Assembly (NCBI GenBank): GCA_007132495.1
Contig: SLOL01000033.1
Coordinates: 1 to 64,000 of the forward strand
DNA length: 64,000 bases
Direction of reading: 5' to 3'
DNA from: Balneolales bacterium
GTDB lineage: Bacteria; Bacteroidota; Rhodothermia; Balneolales; Natronogracilivirgulaceae
Below are positions 45,779 through 56,094 of this stretch, piece by piece. The stretch's first letter is position 1. Each line of letters opens with the position of its first letter. The notes under the pieces are model-generated. The model saw nothing but the letters and a program-made list of their open reading frames with translations. It was not told the DNA's origin and searched no databases. The position numbers were made by a program, and so were the translations under genes.

Positions 45779-46819
45779 ATGAATGATTTTTTACAAATAC
45801 TGGATCTGGTAAACCGGCGCAGGGATCTGACATTGGAACAGGCGCGGTACGCCATGCAGGAGATCATCGCCGGCAAAGTTAATTTGTCCCGTACAGCTGC
45901 GTTTTTATTCGGGATGAGCTGCAAGAATGAGACGGTTGAAGAGTTGACTGCTCTTGTGGAAGTGATGCGTGAAGCTTCCATTAAAATGGAGGTCGAAACC
46001 GATCATGCCGTTGATTTGTGCGGTACGGGCGGGGACAAATCCAACACTTTCAATATTTCGACAGCATCCATGTTCGTTGTGGCTGGTGCAGAGGTGCCTG
46101 TGCTGAAACATGGCAACTCCGGAGTTTCCAGTAAAAGCGGCAGTTTTGATGTTTTAAAAAGTTTGGGTGTGCAGCCGGATCTGGAGAAAGAGCATGCCGA
46201 AACCTGTTTCCGGGAGACCGGGATGGCCTTTATGTACGCTCCGCGTTTCCATCCCGCCATGGCCTACGTGATGCCGGCCCGCAAGGAGCTGGGAATCAGG
46301 ACGTTTTTCAATATCATGGGTCCCATGCTGAATCCGGCAGGTGTGAAACGGCAGGTAATTGGTGCCTACAATAGTGAGACCGCACGAAACATCATTCAAA
46401 TACTTGCCAATCTCGGGACGGATTTTGCATATACGGTACATGCAGACGACGGCCTTGATGAATTATCCACGACAACATATACCCGTGTTTTCCAGTTAAT
46501 GGATGGTGACATATCGGAGAATGACCGGTTTGATCCGAGACATCTGGGGCTTTCCCTGACCAGTCCGGAGCTGCTGAAAGGAGGCGATCCTGATGTCAAC
46601 GCCGAAATCATACGGGGTGTTCTGGATGATCATGCCACCGAGGCACAGCGTGAAATTGTTCTGCTGAACGCAACGTTTGCAATACATGCATCGGGTTTGT
46701 ATACCGATATCCAGGAGGCTTATCTGGAGGCACAGGAGAGCCTCGAATCGGGTGCCGCCCGCAGTGCGCTGGAACAATTTGCAGAATGTACCTCGGATCT
46801 GAAATCGTCCGGAGTTTGA
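45779..46819 (+). CDS. trpD: Anthranilate phosphoribosyltransferase
   Basis: TrpD joins anthranilate to phosphoribosyl pyrophosphate. The 346-residue product has the PRPP/metal motifs DLCGTGGDKSNTFNIST (residues about 80-96) and KHGNSGVSSKSGSFDVLKSLG split over about 110-130, the FMYAPRFHPAMAYVMPARKELGIRTFFNIMGPMLNPA region (about 155-190), and HADDGLDELS near residue 222. It lies 27 bases after trpG and is a complete, normal-length enzyme. Confidence 0.97.
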   Translation: MNDFLQILDLVNRRRDLTLEQARYAMQEIIAGKVNLSRTAAFLFGMSCKNETVEELTALVEVMREASIKMEVETDHAVDLCGTGGDKSNTFNISTASMFVVAGAEVPVLKHGNSGVSSKSGSFDVLKSLGVQPDLEKEHAETCFRETGMAFMYAPRFHPAMAYVMPARKELGIRTFFNIMGPMLNPAGVKRQVIGAYNSETARNIIQILANLGTDFAYTVHADDGLDELSTTTYTRVFQLMDGDISENDRFDPRHLGLSLTSPELLKGGDPDVNAEIIRGVLDDHATEAQREIVLLNATFAIHASGLYTDIQEAYLEAQESLESGAARSALEQFAECTSDLKSSGV

Positions 46820-46882
46820 GACGAAGGTATGGGTACAGTCATGTCGGCATAACATGGAAATCAAACATGAGGTAACTTACCG

Positions 46883-47689
46883 GTGAGCAGTATACTTGAA
46901 AAGATTGTAGAACAGACCCGCGAGGATATTTCCAGAAAACGCAGGAAGATTGCAATTGATGATTTTAATGGCTTCGGGGAATATCACCGAACGAGAAGGG
47001 ATTTTGCCAAAGCCCTGGTCTCCCGTAACGGAATCTCGGTCATTGCAGAGCTGAAAAAGGCTTCTCCGTCCAAAGGTGTGATCAGGGACTCTTTCAATCC
47101 GGGGGGAATTGCACAGTCCTATGAAAATAATGGGGCGGCAGCATTGTCGGTGCTGACCGACGAGCCCTTTTTCAAGGGTGCACTTACGTATCTTCAGGAA
47201 GCATCCTCCATCGTCTCAATCCCGGTATTGCGAAAGGATTTTATCATCGACTTCTACCAGATTGAAGAGGCTCGGGCCTGGGGCGCTGATGCCGTGCTTC
47301 TTATCGTAAAAATTACCGATGGCCAGCAATTATATGAACTGCATGATGCAGCAAAAGAAGCCGGACTGCAGACATTGGTAGAATGTTACGACGAGGATGA
47401 CTGGGAGCGTCTTGATTTCAATCGATTTTCCATTGTCGGGGTGAATAATCGGAACCTCGACACTTTTGAAACGGATCTGCACCGGGGAGTTCATTTACTC
47501 CGGCAGGCTCCCAAAGGGGTCATCAGGGTTTCGGAAAGCGGACTGAATCAACCCGAAGATCTGGTCATGCTTTCGGAAAACGGCATCCCGTGCTGCCTGA
47601 TCGGTGAGCATCTTATGCGAGCCGAAGACCCCGGAGCGGAACTGGCTCGTTTAATAGCCCCTTTTTCATCAGATGGCAACCATTCTTGA
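46883..47689 (+). CDS. trpC: Indole-3-glycerol-phosphate synthase
   Basis: TrpC closes the indole ring to make indole-3-glycerol phosphate. The 268-residue TIM barrel has the family signature VIAELKKASPSKGVI (residues about 53-67, with the catalytic lysine and glutamate), VLTDEPFFKGALTYL, VLRKDFIIDFYQIEEARAWGADAVLLI split over about 115-142, and NNRNLDTFETDL plus SESGL. Translation starts at GTG, because no in-frame ATG lies near the N-terminus. TrpC and TrpF are separate proteins here. A 146-base gap with two direct repeats separates this gene from the trpF start. Confidence 0.96.
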   Translation: MSSILEKIVEQTREDISRKRRKIAIDDFNGFGEYHRTRRDFAKALVSRNGISVIAELKKASPSKGVIRDSFNPGGIAQSYENNGAAALSVLTDEPFFKGALTYLQEASSIVSIPVLRKDFIIDFYQIEEARAWGADAVLLIVKITDGQQLYELHDAAKEAGLQTLVECYDEDDWERLDFNRFSIVGVNNRNLDTFETDLHRGVHLLRQAPKGVIRVSESGLNQPEDLVMLSENGIPCCLIGEHLMRAEDPGAELARLIAPFSSDGNHS

Positions 47690-47697
47690 TGCTAAAA

Positions 47698-47740
47698 TCA
47701 CATGTATAAAAAATTTTGTTTCACAATGTCACATGTATAA
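47698..47740 (+). repeat. 12-bp direct repeats between trpC and trpF
   Basis: TCACATGTATAA occurs at 47698-47709 and again at 47729-47740, exactly 31 bases apart, about three helical turns. Each copy contains the palindrome ACATGT. Same-face spacing in the only sizable gap of the operon suggests binding sites or an internal promoter, but no factor is known. Confidence 0.6.
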
Positions 47741-47835
47741 TACCATGACCGAATTTAATTATGCGCCTGTGTGTCCGGCGTCAGCCCGGTCATGGGTGTT
47801 TCATTATTGATAACGCAGCAGGTAATCAGGAAAAC

Positions 47836-48489
47836 ATGACACAACAACAAACGCGATTGAAAATATGTGGAATCACCAACCTGGAAGACGCCCGTTATGC
47901 GGCAGGAGCCATGGTTGACTATCTTGGTTTCATCTTTTATCCCGGCAGCTCCAGATATGTGCGGCCGCGTGAAGCCGCTGAGATAATTGGGTGGATTGAA
48001 GGGATTGAGAAAGTGGGGGTATTTGTCAATCAATCCTCTGATGAGATCAACCGGGTTATCGAACGTACCGGAATCGACCTGGTGCAGCTTCATGGTGATG
48101 AGGAGCCCGGAGATGCCGTTAAGATCGCCAAACCCGTAATAAAGTCATTCCGGATTTCAGAAAATGAAGATACCGGACAACTGATCGAAAAAATCAGGCT
48201 ATGGGATAGCGTCGCGGCTTACTTTCTTTTTGACGCCTTTGATGAAAACAGGTATGGAGGAACCGGCAAATCATGGGACTGGTCGATTCTTTCAGATATC
48301 CCGTCTGACGCACCGGTATTTCTGGCAGGTGGAATTTCCAGTAAGAATGTCGAACAGGCCGTATCCCGGGTCCGTCCATTTGCCGTTGACCTTTCAAGCA
48401 GCATCGAAAGTGAACCCGGAATCAAGGACTTCGACAAGATGCAGGTCTTTCTGGATCGCTGGAACGAAGTTCTGGAAATCAATTCGTAG
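47836..48489 (+). CDS. trpF: Phosphoribosylanthranilate isomerase
   Basis: TrpF isomerises phosphoribosylanthranilate for TrpC. The 217-residue barrel has the start [16 protein letters not shown] with the catalytic Cys, [33 protein letters not shown], the [20 protein letters not shown] segment and [16 protein letters not shown] chose the ATG at 47836 because it is preceded by AGGA and homologs start just before KICGI. An ATG at 47761 in the same frame would add 25 residues (MRLCVRRQPG...) that do not fit the family. Confidence 0.95.
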   Translation: MTQQQTRLKICGITNLEDARYAAGAMVDYLGFIFYPGSSRYVRPREAAEIIGWIEGIEKVGVFVNQSSDEINRVIERTGIDLVQLHGDEEPGDAVKIAKPVIKSFRISENEDTGQLIEKIRLWDSVAAYFLFDAFDENRYGGTGKSWDWSILSDIPSDAPVFLAGGISSKNVEQAVSRVRPFAVDLSSSIESEPGIKDFDKMQVFLDRWNEVLEINS

Positions 48490-48515
48490 TTAATTGTAAT
48501 TATCATTCTCATTCA

Positions 48516-49730
48516 ATGAACTCCATGACAACGCAACAAAAAAAGGCGTCACTTCCCGATCAAAGGGGTTTTTTCGGTCAATATGGCGGGCGGTTTGTTC
48601 CGGAAATACTTGTTCCGGCTCTTGATAACCTGAATAACGCCTTTGAAAAAGCCCTGCAAGATGAAAATTTCCGACAGGAGTACGACACCCTGTTAAAAGA
48701 ATATGTAGGCAGAGAGACTCCACTTACCTATGCAGGTCGGCTGACTGCCCACTACGGCAAAGCGAAAATCTATCTGAAAAGGGAGGATCTTTGTCACACC
48801 GGCGCCCATAAAATCAATAATGCCATCGGGCAGGTGCTTTTGGCCCGAAAGATGGGCAAAACCCGTATTATAGCCGAAACCGGCGCGGGTCAGCACGGTG
48901 TTGCAACCGCCACGGTCTGTGCTTATTTCGGGATGAAATGCATTATATATATGGGGGCTGAAGATATAAGGCGCCAAAAACTTAATGTCGATCGTATCAG
49001 CCTCCTCGGTGCTGAAGTACGGCCGGTGGAATCCGGTGCAAAGACCCTTAGCAACGCCATAAACGAGGCTATTCGGGATTGGGTCAGCAATGTGGAAGAC
49101 ACCTTTTACATTATCGGATCCGCCGTGGGACCGCATCCTTATCCACGGATGGTCAGGGAGTTTCAGTCGGTAATAGGTAAGGAGACCATTGATCAGTGCC
49201 TGGAGGCCGAAGCTTGTCTTCCGCATCATGTTGTGGCATGTGTCGGCGGCGGATCCAATGCCATCGGAATGTTTTCTCCCATGCTGGAATTTGAGGATGT
49301 TAAACTGTACGGCGTCGAAGCGGCCGGAGAAGGGATCCAAACCAGTCGCCATGCAGCTACACTTACAGGGGGAGATCCCGGTGTGCTGCATGGCTCGTTG
49401 AGCTATCTGCTGCAGACAGCGCACGGCCAGATCGCGGAAGCTCATTCGATAAGTGCCGGACTCGATTACCCGGGAGTCGGCCCCGAACACTCCTGGCTGC
49501 GGGATACCGGGCGGGTGGCCTATTCTTCGATTACCGACCAGGAGGCCATAGACGGGGTCAAACTGCTGTCAGCATTGGAGGGTATTATTCCGGCCCTGGA
49601 GACGGCACACACGATCGCTTATCTCGAAAAACTGATGCCTGAAACCGACACCGATGAAATTGTAGTCGTCAACTGTTCCGGGCGGGGAGACAAGGACATG
49701 GAGACCATTTCTAAATATATGCCGTCATGA
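48516..49730 (+). CDS. trpB: Tryptophan synthase beta chain
   Basis: TrpB condenses indole with serine using pyridoxal phosphate. The 404-residue product has the N-terminal [11 protein letters not shown], the PLP lysine in [17 protein letters not shown] (residues about 88-104), [15 protein letters not shown], the phosphate-binding [12 protein letters not shown] and the C-terminal [12 protein letters not shown]. Its last four bases overlap the trpA start, so the two subunits of the synthase are made in coupled amounts. The N-terminus may start at either of two close ATGs (48516 or 48525). Confidence 0.97.
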   Translation: MNSMTTQQKKASLPDQRGFFGQYGGRFVPEILVPALDNLNNAFEKALQDENFRQEYDTLLKEYVGRETPLTYAGRLTAHYGKAKIYLKREDLCHTGAHKINNAIGQVLLARKMGKTRIIAETGAGQHGVATATVCAYFGMKCIIYMGAEDIRRQKLNVDRISLLGAEVRPVESGAKTLSNAINEAIRDWVSNVEDTFYIIGSAVGPHPYPRMVREFQSVIGKETIDQCLEAEACLPHHVVACVGGGSNAIGMFSPMLEFEDVKLYGVEAAGEGIQTSRHAATLTGGDPGVLHGSLSYLLQTAHGQIAEAHSISAGLDYPGVGPEHSWLRDTGRVAYSSITDQEAIDGVKLLSALEGIIPALETAHTIAYLEKLMPETDTDEIVVVNCSGRGDKDMETISKYMPS

Positions 49731-50551
49731 GCAAAAACAACCGTATTCAGCAGCTTTTTCAACAACGCGATCCGGATCACAAGATCATGAGCCTGTTTAT
49801 AACGGCAGGGTATCCGGACCCGGCTCAAACCGTTGCATTGATCCGGGAGCTCGAATCATCGGGCGCCGATATGATTGAACTTGGAATGCCGTTCAGTGAC
49901 CCCCTCGCTGACGGTCCGACCATACAGAATGCCAGCAAGGTAGCCCTGGAACAGGGAGTACACATGGATAGTATCTTCGGGATGGTCCGGGAATTGCGCC
50001 GATATTCAGAAATTCCGATTGTACTGATGGGGTACATCAATCCGGTTTTGCGGTATGGTCTTGAAAAATTCTTTCAGACCGCTTCTGAGTCAGGGGTGGA
50101 TGGGGTCATTATACCCGATGTGCCGCCCGGAGAGCTTCCCGAGCTTACCGGATTGACCGATACCTGCGGGATCGATCCGATCTACCTGGTGGCACCCAAC
50201 ACTTCTGATGAGCGAATGAAAACCATTGACGAATACAGCAGGGGTTTTATTTACTGCGTCTCTGTTACCGGTGTAACCGGTGCCAGGGACGGAGAGGAAG
50301 TTGACCGATCTGTACGAAAATTCATCCAACGGGTGCGCACCAATGTTACGAAAAATCCGGTTCTGATCGGTTTCGGTATTCGATCCCATAAAGATGCCAT
50401 GAACATATCAAAAGAAGTGGAGGGTTTTATTGTCGGAAGCGCCCTCATTGATGTCATTGATAAGTACTACCCGCATGAGGACTGGATCGCTCGGGCCGGC
50501 TCCTTTGTGAAGGCATTGCGATCCGGAGAAAAGACGGAAATAGCTGAATAA
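49727..50551 (+). CDS. trpA: Tryptophan synthase alpha chain
   Basis: TrpA cleaves indole-3-glycerol phosphate and channels indole to TrpB. The 274-residue product has the catalytic glutamate and aspartate segments [20 protein letters not shown] (residues about 46-65) and [34 protein letters not shown] and [10 protein letters not shown]. It is the last trp gene. A 95-base gap with a T-run but no clear hairpin separates it from the DUF4837 lipoprotein gene, which may or may not share the transcript. Confidence 0.96.
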   Translation: MSKNNRIQQLFQQRDPDHKIMSLFITAGYPDPAQTVALIRELESSGADMIELGMPFSDPLADGPTIQNASKVALEQGVHMDSIFGMVRELRRYSEIPIVLMGYINPVLRYGLEKFFQTASESGVDGVIIPDVPPGELPELTGLTDTCGIDPIYLVAPNTSDERMKTIDEYSRGFIYCVSVTGVTGARDGEEVDRSVRKFIQRVRTNVTKNPVLIGFGIRSHKDAMNISKEVEGFIVGSALIDVIDKYYPHEDWIARAGSFVKALRSGEKTEIAE

Positions 50552-50646
50552 CATTGGCTATCACAAAATTGTTTTTTTATCGTTATTACAGATCATATGT
50601 TGCTCAAGGTTCCTTTGTAAAATACTAACCGAACACCCATGCGTAC

Positions 50647-51747
50647 ATGAGCCGATATACTATATTCATTTTAATAATTTCCGGACTCTTTGTCTGGGCT
50701 TCCTGCGATGGTGATTACCGCAGATCCGCTCAAGGGGGATTTTCTGAAGTGTTGGTTGTTATGGATTCCACAGAGTGGGACAGTCCGACTGCCGATGCCA
50801 TCAGGGAGACTTTTGGCCGGGAAATCATGACATTCCCCAGGCCGGAGCCCAAATATGATCTGCGGTTCAGAGATCTGCGCACAAACCGGGACCTCGAATT
50901 CGCAAAAAACTTTAAAAACACCATATTTGCGGCACCCATTGATGAGCAATCCAATGTCGGATCATTCATTCGGGCTGTCATGAGCGAAGATATCAGACAG
51001 CGGATAATAGAAGACAGGAACTTTGCTTTTCCATTGAAAGACCGTTGGTATCAGGATCAATGGACGCTGTTTTTGTCAGGACCGGATCATGAGACGCTGG
51101 CTCAAAGGATCCGGAATTCGGAAGAGTCACTGGTGGGTTACCTTGACGAGGTGGAGCGGGATCGATGGACCCGGGAGATATACCGAAGGGGAGAGCAGAA
51201 AAATCTGGCCGACAGTCTGATGGAGAATCACGGATTCAGTATTCGGGTTCAGCATGATTACCGGATTGGTGTAGATACCACAGAATTTGTCTCCCTGCGC
51301 CGCTATTTGAACGACAATGACCGATGGATCTGGTTGTCCTATGAAGATGATGTCGATTTCGAAAGTATTGACGAAATCGAAACTCAGTGGATCCATGCGG
51401 TTCGTGACAGTCTGAATGAAAAATTCATTCGCGGGACTCGTGATGAATCCTATGTCACCACAGACTATCGCAGGCCGCATAATACAAAACAAATCACATT
51501 GAACGGTATGCCGGCCCTGGAGACAAGAGGATTATGGCAAATGACCGGTGATATCATGGGTGGGCCGTTTCTGCACTATACCATTTATGATGAGCGAACC
51601 GGCCGGCTCTATATGATGGAATTCGGCCAGTTTGCCCCGAGACACAATAAACGCCGTTTTATGAATCAGTTTGAGGCGATGGCACATACTTTTCAAACAC
51701 GAGCCGGGGAGGAGGAGTCCGATGTGATCGCCAGGTCCGATCAATAA
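50647..51747 (+). CDS. DUF4837-family lipoprotein
   Basis: The 366-residue product has a signal peptide and the lipobox-like VWASC (Cys about residue 20), so it should be lipid-anchored in the cell envelope. The rest matches DUF4837, a family typical of Bacteroidota and relatives, with SEVLVVMDSTEWDSPTADAIRE at the N-terminus, RDLRTNRDLEFAKNFKNTI, and the C-terminal TGDIMGGPFLHYTIYDERTGRLYMMEFGQFAPRHNKRRFM stretch (about 300-345). No function is known for the family. It sits between the trp and cyd operons without an obvious link to either. Confidence 0.82.
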   Translation: MSRYTIFILIISGLFVWASCDGDYRRSAQGGFSEVLVVMDSTEWDSPTADAIRETFGREIMTFPRPEPKYDLRFRDLRTNRDLEFAKNFKNTIFAAPIDEQSNVGSFIRAVMSEDIRQRIIEDRNFAFPLKDRWYQDQWTLFLSGPDHETLAQRIRNSEESLVGYLDEVERDRWTREIYRRGEQKNLADSLMENHGFSIRVQHDYRIGVDTTEFVSLRRYLNDNDRWIWLSYEDDVDFESIDEIETQWIHAVRDSLNEKFIRGTRDESYVTTDYRRPHNTKQITLNGMPALETRGLWQMTGDIMGGPFLHYTIYDERTGRLYMMEFGQFAPRHNKRRFMNQFEAMAHTFQTRAGEEESDVIARSDQ

Positions 51748-51770
51748 ACAGAATTCGGGAGAGCGAATGC

Positions 51771-51794
51771 GGCAGCGCCGGGCGGCTGTTTATT
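51771..51794 (+). terminator. Weak terminator-like hairpin after the DUF4837 gene
   Basis: CAGC (51773-51776) and C at 51778 pair with GGCTG (51784-51788) around a CGGGC-type loop with one bulged G, followed by TTTATT. The stem is short, so this is a tentative transcript end before the cyd promoter region. The following 120 bases are AT-rich and should hold the cydA promoter. Confidence 0.35.
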
Positions 51795-51917
51795 CATGCT
51801 GTATATGGGAGATCTACGGTAATATTGATTTCTTTATATAATATTCAAACTCAAGTGATTATTTCTTATATATAGCATGATATTATACCCATTATTCCGT
51901 ATTTCACTCTTTCGCTT

Positions 51918-53288
51918 ATGGAAGCTCTGGAACTGGCCCGGTGGCAATTCGGGATCACCACTGTTTACCACTTCATTTTTGTTCCACTGACACTTGGACT
52001 ATCTGTCCTGGTTGCTATACTGCAGACCTTTTATTACCGGACCGGTGATCTTCACTACAAAAGACTTACCAAATATTTCGGCAAGCTTTTTGTAATCGTT
52101 TTTACGCTTGGTATCGTTACCGGTATCGTCCAGGAGTTCCAGTTCGGAATGAACTGGTCGGAATATTCGCGGTTTGTAGGGGATATTTTCGGTATTCCGC
52201 TGGCCATTGAAGCGTTGATGGCCTTTTTTATTGAATCGACTTTTCTCGGTCTCTGGATTTTCGGCTGGACCCGCCTTCCCAAAGCGGTTCATCTGGCCTG
52301 TATCTGGCTTGTTGCCATTGCATCCAACCTTTCGGCGATATGGATCCTGATGGCTAATGCATGGATGCAGGTACCGGTGGGATACGAACTGGTCGGGGGC
52401 CGGGCCGAACTTACCGATTTTATCGCCATTCTTTTGAACGAACGTCTGCTGGTACAGATGCCCCACACTATACTGGGCGGATTCATCACCGGCGGTATGT
52501 TTGTCCTCGGTATGAGCGGATGGATGATTCTGCGTAACAAACAACCGGAAATCTTTCTGAAATCGGCAAAAATTGCACTGGTCTTCACAGCCGTCGCAAG
52601 TCTGTTGACCGCCACGACCGGCCATGATCAAGCCCAGGACACCGTTCAGTTCCAGCCCATGAAAATGGCTGCCATGGAGGGACTTTGGGAGACAGAGCAA
52701 CCGGCAGGCTTTTCTCTTTTTGCCTTGATTGATCAGGATGAGCGAACCAGCGTGCGTGAAGTGCGGCTGCCATACATGCTTTCAGTGCTGTCGCACAACA
52801 ACCTGACCAGCGAAGTCCGGGGACTGAACGATCTCCAGGCTGAAATGGAGGAGAAGCACGGGCCGGGCGACTACATGCCACCGGTGATGGTTATATACTG
52901 GAGTTTCCGCATTATGGTCGGACTCGGATTTCTGTTCATCATTGTGGCTTTCTGGGGTTTGTGGCTCTGGTGGAAAGACAAATTGCAAAAACATGCCCTG
53001 TATCTAAAAACAGCGATCGTTATGATGTTTCTGACCTTTGTTGCAAATACAGCCGGATGGATTGTGGCCGAAATGGGACGGCAGCCCTGGGTGGTGTATG
53101 AGCTGCTGCTGACAGCCGACGGTGTCTCACCATCCGTTTTAGAGAGCTCTGTCTGGATCAGTATTACCGCATTTACACTGGTCTATGGCATACTGGCGGT
53201 TGCCGCTTTCTATCTTGTATGGTATTTCGGAAAACAGGGTGCCCCTGAAGAAGAGGAAGGGGTGGAGACCAACCTTCATACCTACTAA
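51918..53288 (+). CDS. cydA: Cytochrome bd ubiquinol/menaquinol oxidase subunit I
   Basis: CydA is the main heme subunit of the bd-type terminal oxidase, which reduces oxygen with quinol at low oxygen levels. The 456-residue membrane protein has the heme ligand His18 in TTVYHFIFVPLTLG, a second heme His in QMPHTILGG (about 186), and the conserved EMGRQPWVVYE near residue 390. It is shorter than the E. coli protein (522 residues), consistent with the short Q-loop class. cydB follows after 15 bases. The 170-bp upstream gap is very AT-rich. Confidence 0.96.
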   Translation: MEALELARWQFGITTVYHFIFVPLTLGLSVLVAILQTFYYRTGDLHYKRLTKYFGKLFVIVFTLGIVTGIVQEFQFGMNWSEYSRFVGDIFGIPLAIEALMAFFIESTFLGLWIFGWTRLPKAVHLACIWLVAIASNLSAIWILMANAWMQVPVGYELVGGRAELTDFIAILLNERLLVQMPHTILGGFITGGMFVLGMSGWMILRNKQPEIFLKSAKIALVFTAVASLLTATTGHDQAQDTVQFQPMKMAAMEGLWETEQPAGFSLFALIDQDERTSVREVRLPYMLSVLSHNNLTSEVRGLNDLQAEMEEKHGPGDYMPPVMVIYWSFRIMVGLGFLFIIVAFWGLWLWWKDKLQKHALYLKTAIVMMFLTFVANTAGWIVAEMGRQPWVVYELLLTADGVSPSVLESSVWISITAFTLVYGILAVAAFYLVWYFGKQGAPEEEEGVETNLHTY

Positions 53289-53303
53289 TACTCCCTGCGG
53301 ATT

Positions 53304-54317
53304 ATGGATTTACAAACACTATGGTTTATTCTCATTGCCGTTCTTTTTATCGGCTATTTCTTTCTCGAAGGCTTTGATTTCGGGGTAGGTATTCTGATGC
53401 CCTTCGTAAGCAGGGACGAGATCGATCGACGCGTAACGATCAATACCATCGGCCCTTTCTGGGATGCCAATGAAGTCTGGCTCATTACTGCCGGCGGTGC
53501 CATGTTTGCCGCTTTTCCTCACTGGTACGCAACGCTTTTCAGTGGCTTTTATCTGCCGTTGCTGCTCATACTGCTGGCATTAATTGTCAGGGCCGCAGGC
53601 TTTGAGTTCCGAAGCAAGTTGAAAGAGACGTGGTGGCGCAAGACCGCCGACCATTTTATTTTTTGGGGCAGCGTACTGCCGGCCTTTTTGTGGGGAGTTG
53701 CATTGACCAACATCGTTATTGGAATGCCGATCGGTCAGGATATGAATTTTACAGGTACTCCCGGGGTTTTGCTCCAGCCCTATGCATTGCTGGGTGGACT
53801 GGCGTCCCTGCTCATGTTTACCTTGCACGGGGCGATTTTTCTGAGTCTGCGAACCACCGGAGAGTTGCGACAACGTGTCGAGCGGCTTGCACGGTTGATG
53901 TGGGTGCCGGCCGGTGCACTTCTGCTTGCATTTGCACTTCTGGGATACCGCCATACCATTTTATTTGAAGAGCTCGGACTTGTACCCGGTACACTGCCCA
54001 TGATTGCCATAGTGGCATTCATGGCAGTCATTGTTTTCATGAAAATTGACAGATACGGATGGGCTTTTGTCGCTACCGGTACGACCATAATCTTCGGTAC
54101 AGTGGTCGTATTTCAGGGTATGTTTCCGGTGGTGATGCCGTCGAGCCTGTCAGATGAGTTTCATCTGACCGTTTACAGCGCCTCCTCCAGTGATCTGACC
54201 CTGACGATCATGTCTGTGGTAGCACTGATATTTGTACCTGTCATCCTCGCTTATCAGGGATGGAGCTACTGGGTGTTCCGTGAACGCGTAACGCGGGAAG
54301 CGATACCCCGAAACTGA
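53304..54317 (+). CDS. cydB: Cytochrome bd oxidase subunit II
   Basis: CydB pairs with CydA in the inner membrane and helps form the proton and oxygen paths. The 337-residue product has about eight to nine transmembrane helices and the start MDLQTLWFILIAVLFIGYFF followed by LEGFDFGVGIL. The segment FWDANEVWLITAGGAMFAAFPHWYA near residue 52 is strongly conserved in the family. It lies between cydA and cydD. No CydX-like small gene is visible in the 22-base gap downstream. Confidence 0.96.
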   Translation: MDLQTLWFILIAVLFIGYFFLEGFDFGVGILMPFVSRDEIDRRVTINTIGPFWDANEVWLITAGGAMFAAFPHWYATLFSGFYLPLLLILLALIVRAAGFEFRSKLKETWWRKTADHFIFWGSVLPAFLWGVALTNIVIGMPIGQDMNFTGTPGVLLQPYALLGGLASLLMFTLHGAIFLSLRTTGELRQRVERLARLMWVPAGALLLAFALLGYRHTILFEELGLVPGTLPMIAIVAFMAVIVFMKIDRYGWAFVATGTTIIFGTVVVFQGMFPVVMPSSLSDEFHLTVYSASSSDLTLTIMSVVALIFVPVILAYQGWSYWVFRERVTREAIPRN

Positions 54318-54339
54318 TTCCGAGGCACTGTTTTATCCA

Positions 54340-56094
54340 ATGACCGAATACAACAGGAATCATAAGCGCTTATTCCGGTTTGCACTGACGGTGCGCGCGT
54401 CCTGGCTGATCATCGGTATTCTCAGTCTGCTGTCGGCCGGATCGATTATCGTGTTGATGTACGGGCTCAGCACGGCCGTAGACCGGGTATTCATGCAGAA
54501 AATATCGCTATCAGATAGTACATCGGTACTATTAGTGATCATTTCAGCCATGATGATCCGCAGCATGCTGTTCTGGTTTACTGAAGTCACCGGACAACGA
54601 GCGGCATCAACATTGAAAGAGCGTCTCAGGAACCGGCTTTTTCGCCGTATTCAACAATTGGGACCGGCCTGGGCCGAGCGTCAAAGCAGCGGAGAGTTGT
54701 CCACCACGGCATCCGGGGGGATTGATAAATTAAATGCCTATTATGCGAAGTTCCTGCCTTCTGCCATACAGATGGCCGTGGTTCCGGCTGTGTTGGCACT
54801 CTTTGTTCTGTGGCTTGACTGGCTCAGCGGCCTTATTCTGATCATAACAGGTCCGCTTATACCGGTATTTATGTCATTGATCGGCATGCGTGCACAGACG
54901 CAAACCCAAAAACAGTGGAAAACCCTCAGATACTTAAGCAGTCATTTTCTGGACACGGTACAAGGACTGCGGACGCTGAAAATTTTCAACCGGACCCGTG
55001 ACAAGCAGCGTGAGGTGGAACTGATAAGCAACCGGTTTCGGAAAACTACCATGGGAGTACTTAAAATTGCATTCCTGTCCGGTCTTATACTCGAATTATT
55101 TGCTTCCATAGCAACGGCGCTGGTAGCCGTCCAAATAGGCGTCCGTTTAATCGAAGGATATATCGGATTTCAGGCCGGACTGTTTATTCTGTTACTGGCC
55201 CCCGAATATTATCTGCCGTTTCGTTCTTTCGGTGCACAGCATCACTCCGGCATGGAAGCAACGGAGGCAGCCGGACGACTGTTCGAGATACTGGACACTC
55301 CGCATGCCAATCAGGCATCCCGTGTAACTGCAACCGTAGTGGCTCCCGAACCCCCTTACGGACTCCGGTTTGAGAACGTCGGTTTCACATACACCGGAAA
55401 TACTTCGCCCGCACTGGAACATTGTACGTTTACCATTGAACCGGGTCACATAACAGCGATGGTGGGTCGAAGCGGATCGGGTAAATCCACAGTGACTCGT
55501 TTAATTTCCCGGCAGATTCTTCCGGACTCGGGGCAGATAACCGTCAACGGCATCTCCTGGGATATGCTGGATGAAACACAATGGCTTGAGCAAATTGCGA
55601 TAGTGAATCAACATGTCTGGCTGTTTGATGATACCATTCTGGCCAACATCCGGGCAGCCGGACATAACGCCCCCTTTGAAAAAGTCGTTGATGCAGCTAA
55701 ACGTGCCGAGGCCCATGACTTTATTTCTCAAATGCCCAACGGATATCAGACCGGTGTCGGTGAAATGGGAGCAAGGCTCAGTGGAGGAGAGCGTCAACGG
55801 ATCGCACTGGCAAGGGCGTTTCTCAGAGATGCTCCATTGGTAATTCTCGATGAGCCGTCTTCAGCGTTAGATCCGGAAAGTGAGCAGAAGATATCCAAAG
55901 CAATACACCGGCTTTTACAAACCCCCAGAACCGTACTCATCATTGCCCATCGTCTGTCAACCGTACGTGAAGCTGACCGGATCCTGGTAATGAAAGAGGG
56001 GAGCGTTACATGTGAGGGGACGCACAACGATCTTGTGAGAACCGACAATCTGTATCGCGAGATGGTAGAACCGTTTAATACCGGCATTAGATGA
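54340..56094 (+). CDS. cydD: CydD-type ABC transporter (thiol exporter subunit)
   Basis: CydD is half of the CydDC ABC exporter needed to assemble cytochrome bd; in E. coli it moves cysteine and glutathione to the periplasm. The 584-residue product has an N-terminal six-helix membrane domain (about 20-310) and a C-terminal ATPase with Walker A GRSGSGKST (near 378), signature ARLSGGERQRIALARA, Walker B PLVILDEPSSALDPESE and the switch His in IIAHRLSTV. Its last four bases overlap cydC, so the two half-transporters are coupled. In this organism the cargo might be another thiol, for example one related to bacillithiol. Confidence 0.93.
   Translation: MTEYNRNHKRLFRFALTVRASWLIIGILSLLSAGSIIVLMYGLSTAVDRVFMQKISLSDSTSVLLVIISAMMIRSMLFWFTEVTGQRAASTLKERLRNRLFRRIQQLGPAWAERQSSGELSTTASGGIDKLNAYYAKFLPSAIQMAVVPAVLALFVLWLDWLSGLILIITGPLIPVFMSLIGMRAQTQTQKQWKTLRYLSSHFLDTVQGLRTLKIFNRTRDKQREVELISNRFRKTTMGVLKIAFLSGLILELFASIATALVAVQIGVRLIEGYIGFQAGLFILLLAPEYYLPFRSFGAQHHSGMEATEAAGRLFEILDTPHANQASRVTATVVAPEPPYGLRFENVGFTYTGNTSPALEHCTFTIEPGHITAMVGRSGSGKSTVTRLISRQILPDSGQITVNGISWDMLDETQWLEQIAIVNQHVWLFDDTILANIRAAGHNAPFEKVVDAAKRAEAHDFISQMPNGYQTGVGEMGARLSGGERQRIALARAFLRDAPLVILDEPSSALDPESEQKISKAIHRLLQTPRTVLIIAHRLSTVREADRILVMKEGSVTCEGTHNDLVRTDNLYREMVEPFNTGIR

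Noticed and set aside
47761-47835. In-frame 5' extension of trpF
   Set aside because: The extra 25 residues do not match TrpF proteins, and the ATG at 47836 has an AGGA site in front.
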